Shown: positions 43,348-52,606, counted from the first letter of the stretch. The stretch is DNA of 64,000 bases from Pseudonocardia sp. DSM 110487 (GCF_019468565.1 NZ_CP080521.1:1054001-1118000); one strand, 5' to 3'. Notes: generated by a model not told the origin, from the sequence alone. Numbers and translations are program-made.

Positions 43348-45963
43348 GTGCAGACAAGGGGCCGGACCGTCATGGCCGCGGTGAAGTCCGAGAGCGCTGC
43401 CTCCGACAGCGCGCTCGCCGGCGCCCCTGCCGCTCGCCGGCTCTACCGGGAGATCGCGTCCGCGCCCACGACGCCCCGCCACACGGTCGTGGTCGGACCG
43501 GGTGGCAGCGGCAAGAGTGTGCTGCTCGGCGTGCTGGGCGAGCTCTACGGCGCCGCGGGAGTCAGCGTCCGGCATGAGGCCCCCGGGCCCGACGAGCCGT
43601 TCGAGCCGAACGTCGTCCTCCTCCTCGACGACGCCCACGAGCTCGACGAGGTCGCGCTGCAACGGGTGCGGGCCTGGGCCGCCCAGCCCGAGTCGCAGGT
43701 CGTTCTCGCCCACCGGCCGTGGCCCCGCGGCGGACCGCTCGCCTCGATCGTGGTCGCGTTCGGGGCCGGCCGTGGACCGGTCGTGCTGGGGCCGTTCGAC
43801 CGTCCCGGGGTCGCGGCACGCGCGAACCTGCTCCTCGGCGAGCGGCCAACGGCCGAGCTGGTGGACCTGGTGTTCGAGCAGACCGGGGGATCGCCGGACC
43901 TCGTCGACCGGCTGCTCGTCGGGCTGCGCGACGAGCGGGCGCTCGACCGCCTCGGCTCGGCGGGCGAGCCGCCCGCAGCCGTCGTCCGGCAGCTCGGATA
44001 TGAGATCGACGCGCAGCCGGTTGGCGTCCGCGAGCTGCTGCTGGGCCGCACCGTGGGCGCCCCGCTCGACCCGGAGGTGCTCGGCGCGTTGCTCGACGTG
44101 GCCCCCGGCGCGGTGGGGGAGGTGCTCGACCAGGCCGCTGCCACCGGACTGATGACGCCCGACGGCGAGGTCGTGCCGCTGGTGCGGCACGCGCTGCAGC
44201 GGGCGGTCCCGGCCGCCCACCGGCTGATGGTGCGGCGCAGGCTTGCCGAGATCCAGCTCGACGCCGGTGGCAGCGTGCTCGTCGCCGCTCGGGGACTGAT
44301 CGGCAGCGGGGCGACCGGCACCCGGGTCGCCGCGGCGTTCGAGCGGGCGGGCGACGAGGCGCTGCGCGAGTGCCTTCCCGTCGCGGCGGACCTGTACGAC
44401 GCCGCGGTCGAGGCCGGGGCATCGCCGCTGCCACTCTCGGCACGGCGGGCCGAGGCCGCGCTGTTCGCAGGCGACCTGGACGCGGCGCTGCGGCGCGCCG
44501 ACCAGGTACTGGCCGAACCGGCTGCTGTGGACGGCGACGCGGCGCGGCGGGCGGTGGCGGTGGCGGCAGCGGTGCTCGCTCACCGCGGGATGCTGAGCCG
44601 CGGCGCCGAGCTGTACCGGTGGCTCGCCGCGCAGCCGTTCGGCGGTCCCACGCTGCTCGCGGTGCCCACACTCGTCGGCATCGGGGCGCTCGACGAGGCC
44701 GGCGAGGTCATGCACGCGGCGTCGGGCCGGGCGCCCACCGTATTGGCCGGTGCGGAGGCACTGCTCGCCCAGGGGATCCACGACACCGTCGCGGGCCCGC
44801 GTACCGCGGCGCTCTCCCAGCTCACGCGCGCGTCCGTGCTGCTGGAGTCGTCCGGGCGGGCGGCGTTGCTGCCGGAGACCCCCTGCGCGCTGGCCGCACT
44901 GGTCGCGATCCACTGCGGGGAGCTGGACGTCGCGCAGTCCGTGCTGGGGCAGGCCGTCGCCGCCGAGCTCGGCGGCCCGATCTTCGCGGCCCGCCACCTG
45001 CTGCTTCAGGCGCTGGTCGCGATGCACCGCGGCTCGAGTGCGCACGCTCGGGCGCTGCTGCAGTCGGCGTCGGGCGCTGGCCGGCTCGAGCCGAGGGACG
45101 AGCTGCTGGCGGCCGCGCTCGAGGTCGGTCTCGCGCGCCGGGCGGGTGATCTCGCCGGGCTACTCGCCGGATGGCGCCGGGCCCGCGAGGCGATCGTCCG
45201 GCACCCGGTCGACCTGTACTCGCTGCAACCGCTCGGCGAGCTCGTGGTCGGCGCCGCCCGGCTGAACGAGCAGGGCTGGGTGCAGCCGTACCTCGACGAG
45301 GCCGAGGCCCTGCTCGACCGGCTGGGCAACCCGCCGCTGTGGGCGGTCGCGCTGCACTGGTCCGGGTTACAGGCCGCGATCGGTTCCGACGCGGGCACCG
45401 TCGCGCAGCGGCACGTGGCCGCGCTGGACGACATGGCCCCCACCAGCCGATACGCCACCGCCGTTGCGGCCGCGGGTCGGGAATGGCTGCGGAGCCTCGC
45501 GGGTGACGTCGACGCGGACGCGGTCGAGGCCGCCGCGCGTGGCCTGCACTCGGCCGGCCTCAGCTGGGAGGGCGGCCGGCTCGCCAGCCAGGCCGCGATC
45601 CGCTGCCGGGACCGCAAGAGCATGAACGCGTTGCTCGGCTGCGCCAGGGCGTTGCAGGCCGGAGCCGAGCCCGTCTCCAGCTCGGCCCCCACGGACGTCG
45701 CGCCCGGCCGGGCCCAGCCCGTACGGCGCGTGAAGGTGCCGGAGCAGGCCACGGAGAGCGCGGCGGGCTCGATCAGTGGCCGGGAGCGGGAGGTGGCGGA
45801 GCTCGTCCTGTCCGGCCTCACCTACAAGCAGATCGGCGAGCAGCTGTTCATCTCGGCCAAGACCGTCGAGAACCACGTCGCCCGGATGCGGCAGCGGCTG
45901 GGCTCTGGCAGCCGCGGCGAGCTCTTCGCCCACCTCCGCATGCTGGTGGGCGGGGGCAAGTAG
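43348..45963 (+). CDS. LuxR/STAND-type regulator of the ini locus (IniR-like)
   Basis: 871 residues. Walker A VVVGPGGSGKSVLLG near residue 52 and Walker B VVLLLDDAHELDE; a winged-helix/ARM-like region; long Ala-rich helical repeats (about 330-800); and a C-terminal LuxR helix-turn-helix (SGREREVAELVLSG, TYKQIGEQLFISAKTVENHV). This is the build of MalT/LAL-type regulators. Its location beside IniA/IniC matches Rv0339c, the regulator of iniBAC in M. tuberculosis. GTG 43348 is used; ATG 43372 is a possible start. It converges on iniC by 17 bp. Confidence 0.85.
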   Translation: MQTRGRTVMAAVKSESAASDSALAGAPAARRLYREIASAPTTPRHTVVVGPGGSGKSVLLGVLGELYGAAGVSVRHEAPGPDEPFEPNVVLLLDDAHELDEVALQRVRAWAAQPESQVVLAHRPWPRGGPLASIVVAFGAGRGPVVLGPFDRPGVAARANLLLGERPTAELVDLVFEQTGGSPDLVDRLLVGLRDERALDRLGSAGEPPAAVVRQLGYEIDAQPVGVRELLLGRTVGAPLDPEVLGALLDVAPGAVGEVLDQAAATGLMTPDGEVVPLVRHALQRAVPAAHRLMVRRRLAEIQLDAGGSVLVAARGLIGSGATGTRVAAAFERAGDEALRECLPVAADLYDAAVEAGASPLPLSARRAEAALFAGDLDAALRRADQVLAEPAAVDGDAARRAVAVAAAVLAHRGMLSRGAELYRWLAAQPFGGPTLLAVPTLVGIGALDEAGEVMHAASGRAPTVLAGAEALLAQGIHDTVAGPRTAALSQLTRASVLLESSGRAALLPETPCALAALVAIHCGELDVAQSVLGQAVAAELGGPIFAARHLLLQALVAMHRGSSAHARALLQSASGAGRLEPRDELLAAALEVGLARRAGDLAGLLAGWRRAREAIVRHPVDLYSLQPLGELVVGAARLNEQGWVQPYLDEAEALLDRLGNPPLWAVALHWSGLQAAIGSDAGTVAQRHVAALDDMAPTSRYATAVAAAGREWLRSLAGDVDADAVEAAARGLHSAGLSWEGGRLASQAAIRCRDRKSMNALLGCARALQAGAEPVSSSAPTDVAPGRAQPVRRVKVPEQATESAAGSISGREREVAELVLSGLTYKQIGEQLFISAKTVENHVARMRQRLGSGSRGELFAHLRMLVGGGK

Positions 45964-45980
45964 CCGCCGTCTTCGGTGCC

Positions 45981-47462
45981 TCAGCCGAGGCCCGCCAGTA
46001 TCCCCTCACAGCTGCGCACCACCACGCGAGCCGCATTGGCCATGGCCCGGCTGGCCAGCGGGCTCTCCGCCCGCCGCCGCCACGCCGTCAGCCGCTCCAG
46101 CGCAGCCGCGCGCAGCTCGTCCCGGCCTGCGTCGGGTGGGAGGCCGAGTCGCTGGCTGGGAGCGTTGCCGTCGGCGCCGATGAGCCGCTCTGCCTCCTCT
46201 GCCTGGTCCTTCGGCGGCCGCAGCACCCGGCCGCGCAGGTCGGACAGCAGCCGCAGCTCGGCGAACTCGTGCGCGCCCGCGAGTATCCGCTCGACCTCGC
46301 CGGCGAGCGGGGTGGCGGCGGGCCGGGGTTCGCGGCGCAGCACCAGGTCGAGCGCGATGAGCGCGGAGCGGGCCTTGAGCACGTCCCGGCGCTGGGAGAA
46401 CTGGCTGGCGAGCACCTCGCGCAGCTCGACGAGCCCGCTGCGCTGCACCAGCTCGGCCGCGAGCGCCGAGGCGTCGGCGACGCCCTGCCGGATGAGGGTG
46501 GTGGACAGCCGCAGGCCGAAGAGCCCGAACCGTTCGAGCAGCTTCGCCCTGGTCGCGGTCGGGAGTTCGATGACGTCCTCTGAGCTGACGAAGCGGTCGA
46601 CGGTCAGCAACAGCGCGTCCAGCCGGTCAGGCGGAAGGGCGGCGAGCTTGGTCAGCGCCGCGTACTCGTCCTGACGCATCGTGCGGCCGGTCACGGCGAG
46701 CAGCCCGGCCACGGGGACGACGGTCTGGCAGAAGGCACGCAGCGTCTCGTCGGCGCGGTAGCGCGCGGCGATCAGGCGCGCCGAGCGCAGGGCGTCGACG
46801 CGGCCGACGCCGATCTCGTCGGCGCGCGACAGCACCGCGATGGTGTTGACCGGTGCCGCCCGCGCAACGCCCTGGTCGTGGAACGACTCCAGGAACCGCA
46901 TGTCGGCCGAGTGCAGGTGGCGCATCAGGTACAACACCGCGTCGGCGGCGGACGGCGCGTCCTCAGGGGCGAGGAACCGTTCGCTCCGGGCGGAGACGTC
47001 CAGCGAAAGGGAGGCGATGCCGGGCGTGTCGATGAGCGTGGTGGACCGGAGACTCGCCGACGGCCAGGTGACCTCCAGCCGGTCAACGGTTTCCGGCGGC
47101 ACACCCAGGTCGATGTGCAGGGCGCCTTCATCGCGCGCGATCCGCAGCGGGCGGGGCGTGCCGGCCTGCGGGTACATCGTCACGGCCGGGGCGTGGCCGT
47201 CCTGGTACCAGGTCACCACGCGGGTGCACTCGCCGGCGTCGGTCGGCGCGATCTCCTCGCCGACCAGCGCGTTGAGCAGGGTCGACTTGCCGGCTTTCAC
47301 CTTCCCGGCGATGGCGAGGCGCAGCGGCTCGTCGTAACGGTCGAGGTGGTGGCGCAGCCAGCGGAGGGCGTTCGGGCTGTCCCGGTAGGTCCCGACGGCC
47401 TGCTGCAGCACCGTGCGGACCGCGTCCCGCAGCGCGGGGGCCCCGCCCGCTGGCGCCGTCAC
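45981..47462 (-). CDS. iniC: Dynamin-like GTPase IniC
   Basis: 493 residues. G1 IAGKVKAGKSTLLNALVG (residues 50-67), G2 Thr in CTRVVT, G3 LIDTPGIASL and G4 LSRAD. The C-terminal half is helical as in bacterial dynamin-like proteins, with no clear membrane helix. In mycobacteria IniC works with IniA in the envelope-stress response to isoniazid and ethambutol. The ATG at 47462 overlaps the IniA stop, so the two are coupled. A key motif is intact in all four G boxes. Confidence 0.88.
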   Translation of the reverse strand: MTAPAGGAPALRDAVRTVLQQAVGTYRDSPNALRWLRHHLDRYDEPLRLAIAGKVKAGKSTLLNALVGEEIAPTDAGECTRVVTWYQDGHAPAVTMYPQAGTPRPLRIARDEGALHIDLGVPPETVDRLEVTWPSASLRSTTLIDTPGIASLSLDVSARSERFLAPEDAPSAADAVLYLMRHLHSADMRFLESFHDQGVARAAPVNTIAVLSRADEIGVGRVDALRSARLIAARYRADETLRAFCQTVVPVAGLLAVTGRTMRQDEYAALTKLAALPPDRLDALLLTVDRFVSSEDVIELPTATRAKLLERFGLFGLRLSTTLIRQGVADASALAAELVQRSGLVELREVLASQFSQRRDVLKARSALIALDLVLRREPRPAATPLAGEVERILAGAHEFAELRLLSDLRGRVLRPPKDQAEEAERLIGADGNAPSQRLGLPPDAGRDELRAAALERLTAWRRRAESPLASRAMANAARVVVRSCEGILAGLG

Positions 47463-49264
47463 GACGCCTCCATCAGCGCGCGGGCCCGGTTGGCGAGGCT
47501 CGCGACGCGCTCGACCTCCGCCTTCAGATCCCCGATGCGGGTGCCGCGCTCGGACTGCGTGGCCTTCACCGCGCTCTGCGCCGCCGCCACCGACTCGGCC
47601 ATCGACGTCTGCATCTCCTCGGCGATGGCCGTGAAGTGATCACGCAGGGTGCGGTGGGTGCGGCGCAGCATGTCCTTGGAGTCCTTGCCGACCTGGAACT
47701 GCACCTCGTCGATGTGCTTGCGCACGAGCATCTTGGCCTCGGCCTGCCGACGCTGCAGCGCTCTCTTCTTCTCGTCGCGGACCTGCTTGCCGCCGAGAAG
47801 CAACGCGCCGCCGAGCGCGGCGAACGGTGCGGCGATCGCCAGGCCAGGGATGAGGCTCAGCGGCATGAAGAACATCAGCCCGCCGCCGTAGCCGCCGCGC
47901 AGCCCGCTCAGGGCTTTCTCCCCGAAGCTCATGGGTTGGATGTCGGGGCTTTCGAGCGCCGCCACCCGCGGCGCGGGCCCGGCGGAGGCGGTGGGCAGCT
48001 CGGGGAGGCTGACCTGCCCGTCCTCGGCGAACAGCGCGGCCACCCTGCGGGCGAGGGCGCCGGCGCGCTCGTTCGCCCATACGAAGTTGGCCGACGCGGC
48101 GACGGTGACCTGGTGCTGGACCCACTTGGCGAGCTGGTCCCACACGTCGGCCGGGTCGGCGTCCTCGGCGAGCGTCTCGGCCTCGCGCATCACGGTCCTG
48201 AGCCGGTCGCGCAGGTCGTGATCGATGTCGGCGGAGAGGTCGGCGACGGCGTCGTTGAGGGTGACCTGCCACCGCGCCGTGCGCTCCTTGAGTCGGGTGG
48301 CCGCGCCCCTTGCCTTCTCCAGCTGGGCCACCAGCTCGTGGGCCTTCTCCGGGTTCTCCTGCGCGGTGAGCTCCGCCTGCATGGTGGTGGTCAGCAGCGC
48401 GCAGACCGAGAGGATGTCCTGGCCGGTGGAGCGGCGGGCGAGCTGCTCGGCCTGGCCGAGCACCCGGTTGCGCAGGTAGGTGACCAGCGCGGGGTAGCCG
48501 GACTCCTCGTTGAGAGCTTTGTTCTTGGTGCGCAGCGCGAGCTGGCGCACCGCGGACGAGATCGGGATCAGCTCGGTGGCGACGCCCGCGGCGGCGAGGT
48601 GCGCACGGTCGAGGTCGGCGATGCGTCGCCACGCCGGGTAAAGGTCGATCTTGGTGAGCACCGCGACGACGTTGGGGCACATCTGCATCGCGGTCGCGAG
48701 GAAGTCGAGCTCCGGCTTCGTGTACTCCTGTGCTGCGTCGGACACCAGCACCACCGCGTCGGCGCCAGCCATCGCCGCCATCGTGGCGGCGCCGTGCGCC
48801 GACCCGAGCCCGCCGACGCCCGGCGTGTCGACGAGCACCAGCCCGCCGGCGAGCAGGGCGCGGGGCAGGCCCACCTCGGCATAGGAGATCCGTTGCCGGT
48901 TGTCCGGGTTGCCGGACTCGGAGACGTGCCGTGCCAGCTCCCCGACCGGGATCTCGGTCCGCTCCGGCTCCCCACCACCGGCCGACTCCTTGACCAGGGC
49001 GGCCGTCGGGGTGGCGGCGTGGCGCACCATCGTGGGCACCGCGGTGGCGACGTCGTCGTCAACGGGACACACGGACGCCGACACCAGCGAGTTGACGAGC
49101 AGGCTCTTGCCCTGCTTGAACTCCCCGACGACGAGCACCCGGACACTCGGGTCGGACAACCGTTCCTTCGTTCGGGCCAGTTTCGTCGTGAGGTCGGGTC
49201 TTCCGTATGCCTCGGTCGCCTTGCGGGCGACGTCGACGAGCTGGATCGCATCGGACAGCGCCAC
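47459..49264 (-). CDS. iniA: Dynamin-like GTPase IniA
   Basis: 601 residues. G1 VVGEFKQGKSLLVNSLV, G3 LVDTPGVGG and G4 VLTKIDLYP are present. The middle is helical and a hydrophobic paddle (GGGLMFFMPLSLIPGLAIA, then APFAALGGALLLGG, about residues 470-510) can insert into membranes, followed by helices (ALQRRQAEAKMLVRKHIDEV). IniA remodels membranes in mycobacteria. GTG 49264 follows GGGGG. It lies 103 bp after the iniB stop, behind a 37-bp palindrome. Confidence 0.9.
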   Translation of the reverse strand: MALSDAIQLVDVARKATEAYGRPDLTTKLARTKERLSDPSVRVLVVGEFKQGKSLLVNSLVSASVCPVDDDVATAVPTMVRHAATPTAALVKESAGGGEPERTEIPVGELARHVSESGNPDNRQRISYAEVGLPRALLAGGLVLVDTPGVGGLGSAHGAATMAAMAGADAVVLVSDAAQEYTKPELDFLATAMQMCPNVVAVLTKIDLYPAWRRIADLDRAHLAAAGVATELIPISSAVRQLALRTKNKALNEESGYPALVTYLRNRVLGQAEQLARRSTGQDILSVCALLTTTMQAELTAQENPEKAHELVAQLEKARGAATRLKERTARWQVTLNDAVADLSADIDHDLRDRLRTVMREAETLAEDADPADVWDQLAKWVQHQVTVAASANFVWANERAGALARRVAALFAEDGQVSLPELPTASAGPAPRVAALESPDIQPMSFGEKALSGLRGGYGGGLMFFMPLSLIPGLAIAAPFAALGGALLLGGKQVRDEKKRALQRRQAEAKMLVRKHIDEVQFQVGKDSKDMLRRTHRTLRDHFTAIAEEMQTSMAESVAAAQSAVKATQSERGTRIGDLKAEVERVASLANRARALMEAS

Positions 49265-49298
49265 GTTTCCCCCAAGTGAAGAGCTTGCCGCGACGTGC

Positions 49299-49335
49299 GA
49301 CCGACTCAGCACCTCTCAGAGGTGCTGAGTCGGTC
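49299..49335. terminator. Perfect 37-bp palindrome between iniB and iniA
   Basis: Arms of 18 bp (GACCGACTCAGCACCTCT and its exact complement) around a single C. It lies between the iniB stop (49368) and the iniA start (49264). A stem with no loop is unlikely to form well in RNA without opening; terminator or attenuator between iniB and iniA is the simplest reading. Confidence 0.55.
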
Positions 49336-49367
49336 TGGTGGGTGCCGGGCGTTACCGGGCGCCGGGA

Positions 49368-50402
49368 TCAGAAGTTGATTTCCTGGTCGCTGCCCGTGTC
49401 GACCTCGACGTCCGCGCTCGCGTCGGCGTCGCCGCCGTCGCCACCGGTCGCGCTGCCGCCGAAGCCGCTGCCACCCGAACCGCCGTCGCCGCCGTCACCG
49501 GCGTCCGACTCGAACGGGAAGTCGTTGCTGTCGCCGCCGTCGCCCCCGTCGCCACCGTCACCGCCGGTGCCGGCTCCGCCGGTCGCGTTCCCACCGTCGG
49601 CGCTGGCCGACCCGCCGGTCGTGTCCCCGACGGTCACCTCGCTGTCGTTGTCCTGCTGCTGGTTGGCCTGCTTGTTGTTGTCGCCGACCGCGACGTTGGT
49701 GGCCTGCTGACCGCTGCCGAAGTTGTCGTTGCCGCTGCCGATCGTGGTGGCGGAGCCGCCGACGCTGACAGCGCTACCGTCGGTGGCGTCGATGTCGCCG
49801 GTGTTGCCGACGTTGTTGTCGCCGTCCTGCAGCACGTTCTCGTCGCCCGTGGCGGCCTGGTTGTCGTCGCCCTGCTGCAGCACGCCACCCGCACCGATGT
49901 CGCCCGTGGCGATGTCCACGTCGTCGAGCTCGCTGTCGTCGATGAGCACGCCGCCCTCGCCGACGTTCTGCTCGCTCTGGTCGATGTCGACGTCGACGTC
50001 GCCGCCGGCGAGGATCTGCTGGTTGATCGAGTTGTCCTCGATGTTGTTGATCGTCGTGAACTGCTGGTAGTTGTTCACTTCCTGCGTGAGGTACTGCACG
50101 TACTCCTCGGGGCTCGCGTCATACGGCGGCGGCGAGTCGGGCACGTAGACCGGCGCGGAGGCGGCGGCGGTCTGCGTCGCGGCCTGGGAGGCGCCCTGTG
50201 CGCCGGACTGAGCCGTGTCCAGGTTGTAGTTGCGGCTGAAGTCGGCCTGGGCGAAGAAGGTGTTCCAGCCCTCGGTCAGCTCCTGCGGCGTGGTGTCGTG
50301 CTCGGCGGCGAAGTCCTGGACGTTGCCGTCCGGGTGCTCGAGCAGCCACGTGCGCAGAGCCTCGAGCACTCGGCCCAGCTGGTCAGTCGTTCCTGCGGTC
50401 AT
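49368..50402 (-). CDS. iniB: IniB-type Gly/Asp/Asn-rich protein
   Basis: 344 residues. An N-terminal helical module (LEALRTWLLEHPDGNVQDFA to about 50), an Ala/Gln linker, a region of repeated Asp/Asn/Gln-Gly strings (GDDNQAATGDENVLQDGDNN), and a C-terminus of GGDGGDGGDGGDS-type runs ending in EINF. The second half repeats like a beta-roll or a disordered acidic stretch. Mycobacterial IniB is similarly Gly/Ala-rich with unknown function. No signal peptide is visible. First gene of iniB-iniA-iniC. Confidence 0.85.
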   Translation of the reverse strand: MTAGTTDQLGRVLEALRTWLLEHPDGNVQDFAAEHDTTPQELTEGWNTFFAQADFSRNYNLDTAQSGAQGASQAATQTAAASAPVYVPDSPPPYDASPEEYVQYLTQEVNNYQQFTTINNIEDNSINQQILAGGDVDVDIDQSEQNVGEGGVLIDDSELDDVDIATGDIGAGGVLQQGDDNQAATGDENVLQDGDNNVGNTGDIDATDGSAVSVGGSATTIGSGNDNFGSGQQATNVAVGDNNKQANQQQDNDSEVTVGDTTGGSASADGGNATGGAGTGGDGGDGGDGGDSNDFPFESDAGDGGDGGSGGSGFGGSATGGDGGDADASADVEVDTGSDQEINF

Positions 50403-50531
50403 TGTGATCGTCTCCTCGATCTGTTCCCGATTCGCGCTCCGGCGATGTGAGAAAAGCTATGAGCCGGCAGCCGCATGGACATCGGGGATCGGGCGAGCGC
50501 ACGACCGGCAGGATTGTGGGGTCGGGACGTC

Positions 50532-50559
50532 CTTGGGGGATGAGGGATTGGGGGATCGA
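50532..50559 (-). promoter_or_regulatory. Candidate ini-box upstream of iniB
   Basis: On the minus strand: TCGATCCCCC, AATCCCTC, ATCCCCCAAG, i.e. repeated ATCCC(CC)-A units, about 130 bp before the iniB ATG. Shares GATCCCC and CCCCCAAG with 42390-42409. The rest of the 216-bp gap 50403-50618 shows GGAGACG before the start and nothing else that I recognise. Confidence 0.4.
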
Positions 50560-50618
50560 CCGCCCCCCGACCCGGCTCGCCGCGGGCGTGACCGACGCCG
50601 GACGGATGCAGCCGGGGG

Positions 50619-51824
50619 CTATCCGGCTCGACGCGTGGGTGGCATCGGTATCCCACCGGTTCGCGGTCCCATGGACTCACCGACGAGCACGCCTACGGCC
50701 ACCAGCAGCGCAGCACCCGCAGCGACCGGTGCCACCGCCAGGGCAGCCGCGCTTCCGCCCGCGTCGGCGACGCGACCGGCCACGGCCTGCGCGATCGCCG
50801 TGCCGATGGGGCCGCCCGCGCTGACCGCCATCAGTGTCGTGGCCGTGCCGCGGCCACCGGACAGGCGTTCCGCGAGGGCGTAGGCGGAGATCATGTACGG
50901 GGCGATGGAGAAGCCGGCGACCGTGATCGCAAGGGGCAGCCACGCGGAGCCCGCCGCCAGAACGGTCGTGCCGAGCAGCAGGCCCAGCGCCGCTCCCGCG
51001 TAACGATGGGTGTCGCGGATGCGCGACGGCAGCCACGCGTACGCGATGCCCGCGACCGAGCTCCCGACCGCGAGCAGGGCGTAGAGGAGGCCTGCGCCAC
51101 CGGGCTCTGCGCGTTCAGCGGCGTAGCTGGTCACGCCGGTCTGCACGGACCCGAACACGGCGCCCAGCGCGGCCGCCGCAAGCGCCATCGCGACGAGCGG
51201 ACCGTACCGGGGCCGTGCCGCAACGGCAGGTCGGCGAGGCGGCGCCGTGCGGGCGTAGAACAGCGCGAATGGCGTCGCCGCGCCCGCGGAAAGCAGCGCG
51301 ACCGCGGAGAGCGGCGCGACCGGGCCGATGGCGGCGGTGAGCAGGCCCGCGACGGCCGGCCCGACGACGAACCCGATCTCGTCGGCAACGGTCTCGTAGG
51401 ACAGGGCGGTCGACACCAGATCGACGCGTCCCCGCGCTCGCAGGAGGCGGGCCCAGTGCACCCGCGCCATCGGACCGACCGCGGGCTGCGTGAGGCCCAT
51501 GGCGATCGCGGCGGCGACCATCGCAGGCCGCTCGCCCCCGCTCGCGGCGACGAGAGCGCCCGCGCAAACGGCATGGGTGGTGGCGGCGGTCAGTCCGACG
51601 GCGCGGGGACCGAACCGGTCGGCCAGCGCGCCGAGGCCGATTCCGCCTGCCGCCGTGGCAATGCTCTGCGCCGCGGTCGCCACTCCGGCGAACGTGTGGC
51701 TGCCGGTCGCGGCGTACAGGAGGGTGAGCGTGCCGATCGGCGTGATCGAGTAGTGCAGCCTGGCGACCAGGCCGAGGAGAAGGAAGGGCGGCGGAACGGC
51801 ACGTGCGAGCTCGCGGTAGGACAC
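50619..51824 (-). CDS. MFS transporter
   Basis: 401 residues, about 12 helices. Motif A-like LGALADRFGPRAVGL and the mid-protein EIGFVVGPAVAGLLTAAIG (motif C-like) are typical of 12-helix exporters of the DHA1/arabinose-efflux group. The substrate is unknown. Small cytosolic N-terminus (MSYRELARAVPPPF). It stands alone between iniB and the VOC gene; no regulator of its own is adjacent. Confidence 0.85.
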   Translation of the reverse strand: MSYRELARAVPPPFLLLGLVARLHYSITPIGTLTLLYAATGSHTFAGVATAAQSIATAAGGIGLGALADRFGPRAVGLTAATTHAVCAGALVAASGGERPAMVAAAIAMGLTQPAVGPMARVHWARLLRARGRVDLVSTALSYETVADEIGFVVGPAVAGLLTAAIGPVAPLSAVALLSAGAATPFALFYARTAPPRRPAVAARPRYGPLVAMALAAAALGAVFGSVQTGVTSYAAERAEPGGAGLLYALLAVGSSVAGIAYAWLPSRIRDTHRYAGAALGLLLGTTVLAAGSAWLPLAITVAGFSIAPYMISAYALAERLSGGRGTATTLMAVSAGGPIGTAIAQAVAGRVADAGGSAAALAVAPVAAGAALLVAVGVLVGESMGPRTGGIPMPPTRRAG

Positions 51825-51902
51825 CGGGCGTCTCCTGGCATGTCGAGGAGACGCGCCATCCCTTCCGCCTAGCGCGCACCTGTCCCGCGTGCTGGAGCCA
51901 GG

Positions 51903-52298
51903 CTAGCTCTTGAGTTGAGCGATCTGGATGAGGTTTCCGCAGGTGTCGTCGAAGACCGCCGTGACGACGGGCCCCAGGTCCGTCGGCTCCTGCACGAACT
52001 TGACGCCCGCGGCGCTCAGGCGCTCGTACTCGGCGTGGGCGTCCTCCACGGCGAACTGCGTGAAGGGGATGCCGTCCGCGACGAGCGCCTCCTTGTACAC
52101 GCGCGCCGCCGGGTGGCCGGTGGGCTCGAGCAGGAGCTCGACCCCGTCGGGGTGGGCGGGGGAGACGACGGTGAGCCAGCGGGCGTTGCCGGCGGGCACG
52201 TCGGTCTTCTTCACGAAGCCGAGCACGCCGGTGTAGAAGTCCAGCGCCTTCGCCTGGTCGTCGACGTAGACGCTCGTGACGTTGATCGTCAGCATCAT
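51903..52298 (-). CDS. VOC-family (glyoxalase/bleomycin resistance-like) protein
   Basis: 131 residues in two beta-alpha-beta-beta-beta units: NVTSVYVDDQAKALDFYTGV, then WLTVVSP, VELLLEPTGHP, and FTQFAVEDAHAEYERLSAAG, ending DTCGNLIQIAQL. A likely metal-dependent enzyme or a small-molecule binder; the metal ligands are not fully clear. ATG ATG at 52298; the first ATG overlaps the stop of the ArsR gene (ATGA), so the two are translated together. Confidence 0.88.
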   Translation of the reverse strand: MMLTINVTSVYVDDQAKALDFYTGVLGFVKKTDVPAGNARWLTVVSPAHPDGVELLLEPTGHPAARVYKEALVADGIPFTQFAVEDAHAEYERLSAAGVKFVQEPTDLGPVVTAVFDDTCGNLIQIAQLKS

Positions 52299-52576
52299 TG
52301 CTCCTGAGGGGTCGGCCAGCGCTCGACGATCGAGCGCAGGGGGGTGGTGTCGAGGTGGTGGAACTTGTAGCGGCCCTCGCGTCGGGTGGTGACCAGCCCG
52401 GCCTCCTCGAGCACGGCGAGGTGCTGGGAGATCGCCTGTCGCGACGAGCTGAGCCCGTGCTTCATCGCCAGCCGTCCGCAGATCTCGAACAGCGTCTGGC
52501 CGTTCCTGTCGGTGAGCTCGTCGAGGATCGCCCGCCTCGTCGGGTCGGCGAGAGCCTTGAAGAGCGTGTCGTACAC
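52295..52576 (-). CDS. ArsR-family transcriptional repressor
   Basis: 93 residues. Winged helix with LFKALADPTRRAILDELT, SSSRQAISQHLAVLEEAGLV (recognition helix) and the wing REGRYKFHHL. No metal-binding Cys pair typical of metal sensors is visible, so it is probably one of the ligand-independent or small-ligand types that accompany VOC/SRPBCC proteins. The ATG at 52576 lies 10 bp before the operator, in an operon with the VOC gene. Confidence 0.9.
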   Translation of the reverse strand: MYDTLFKALADPTRRAILDELTDRNGQTLFEICGRLAMKHGLSSSRQAISQHLAVLEEAGLVTTRREGRYKFHHLDTTPLRSIVERWPTPQEQ

Positions 52577-52586
52577 GCATCTTTAT

Positions 52587-52606
52587 AGGCAAGCGACGAC
52601 TTGCCT
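52587..52606. promoter_or_regulatory. Operator upstream of arsR
   Basis: AGGCAAG-CGACGA-CTTGCCT, perfect 7-bp arms with a 6-bp centre, between the divergent arsR and DGPF genes. A TGTCGA hexamer (52617-52622) just downstream matches the -35 element described for ECF42 promoters, as I recall it; no matching -10 was found. Confidence 0.55.

Noticed and set aside
43300..45045. A 581-codon open frame opposite the LuxR-type regulator
   Set aside because: Arg/Gln/His-rich shadow of a clear gene on the other strand, with no domain.
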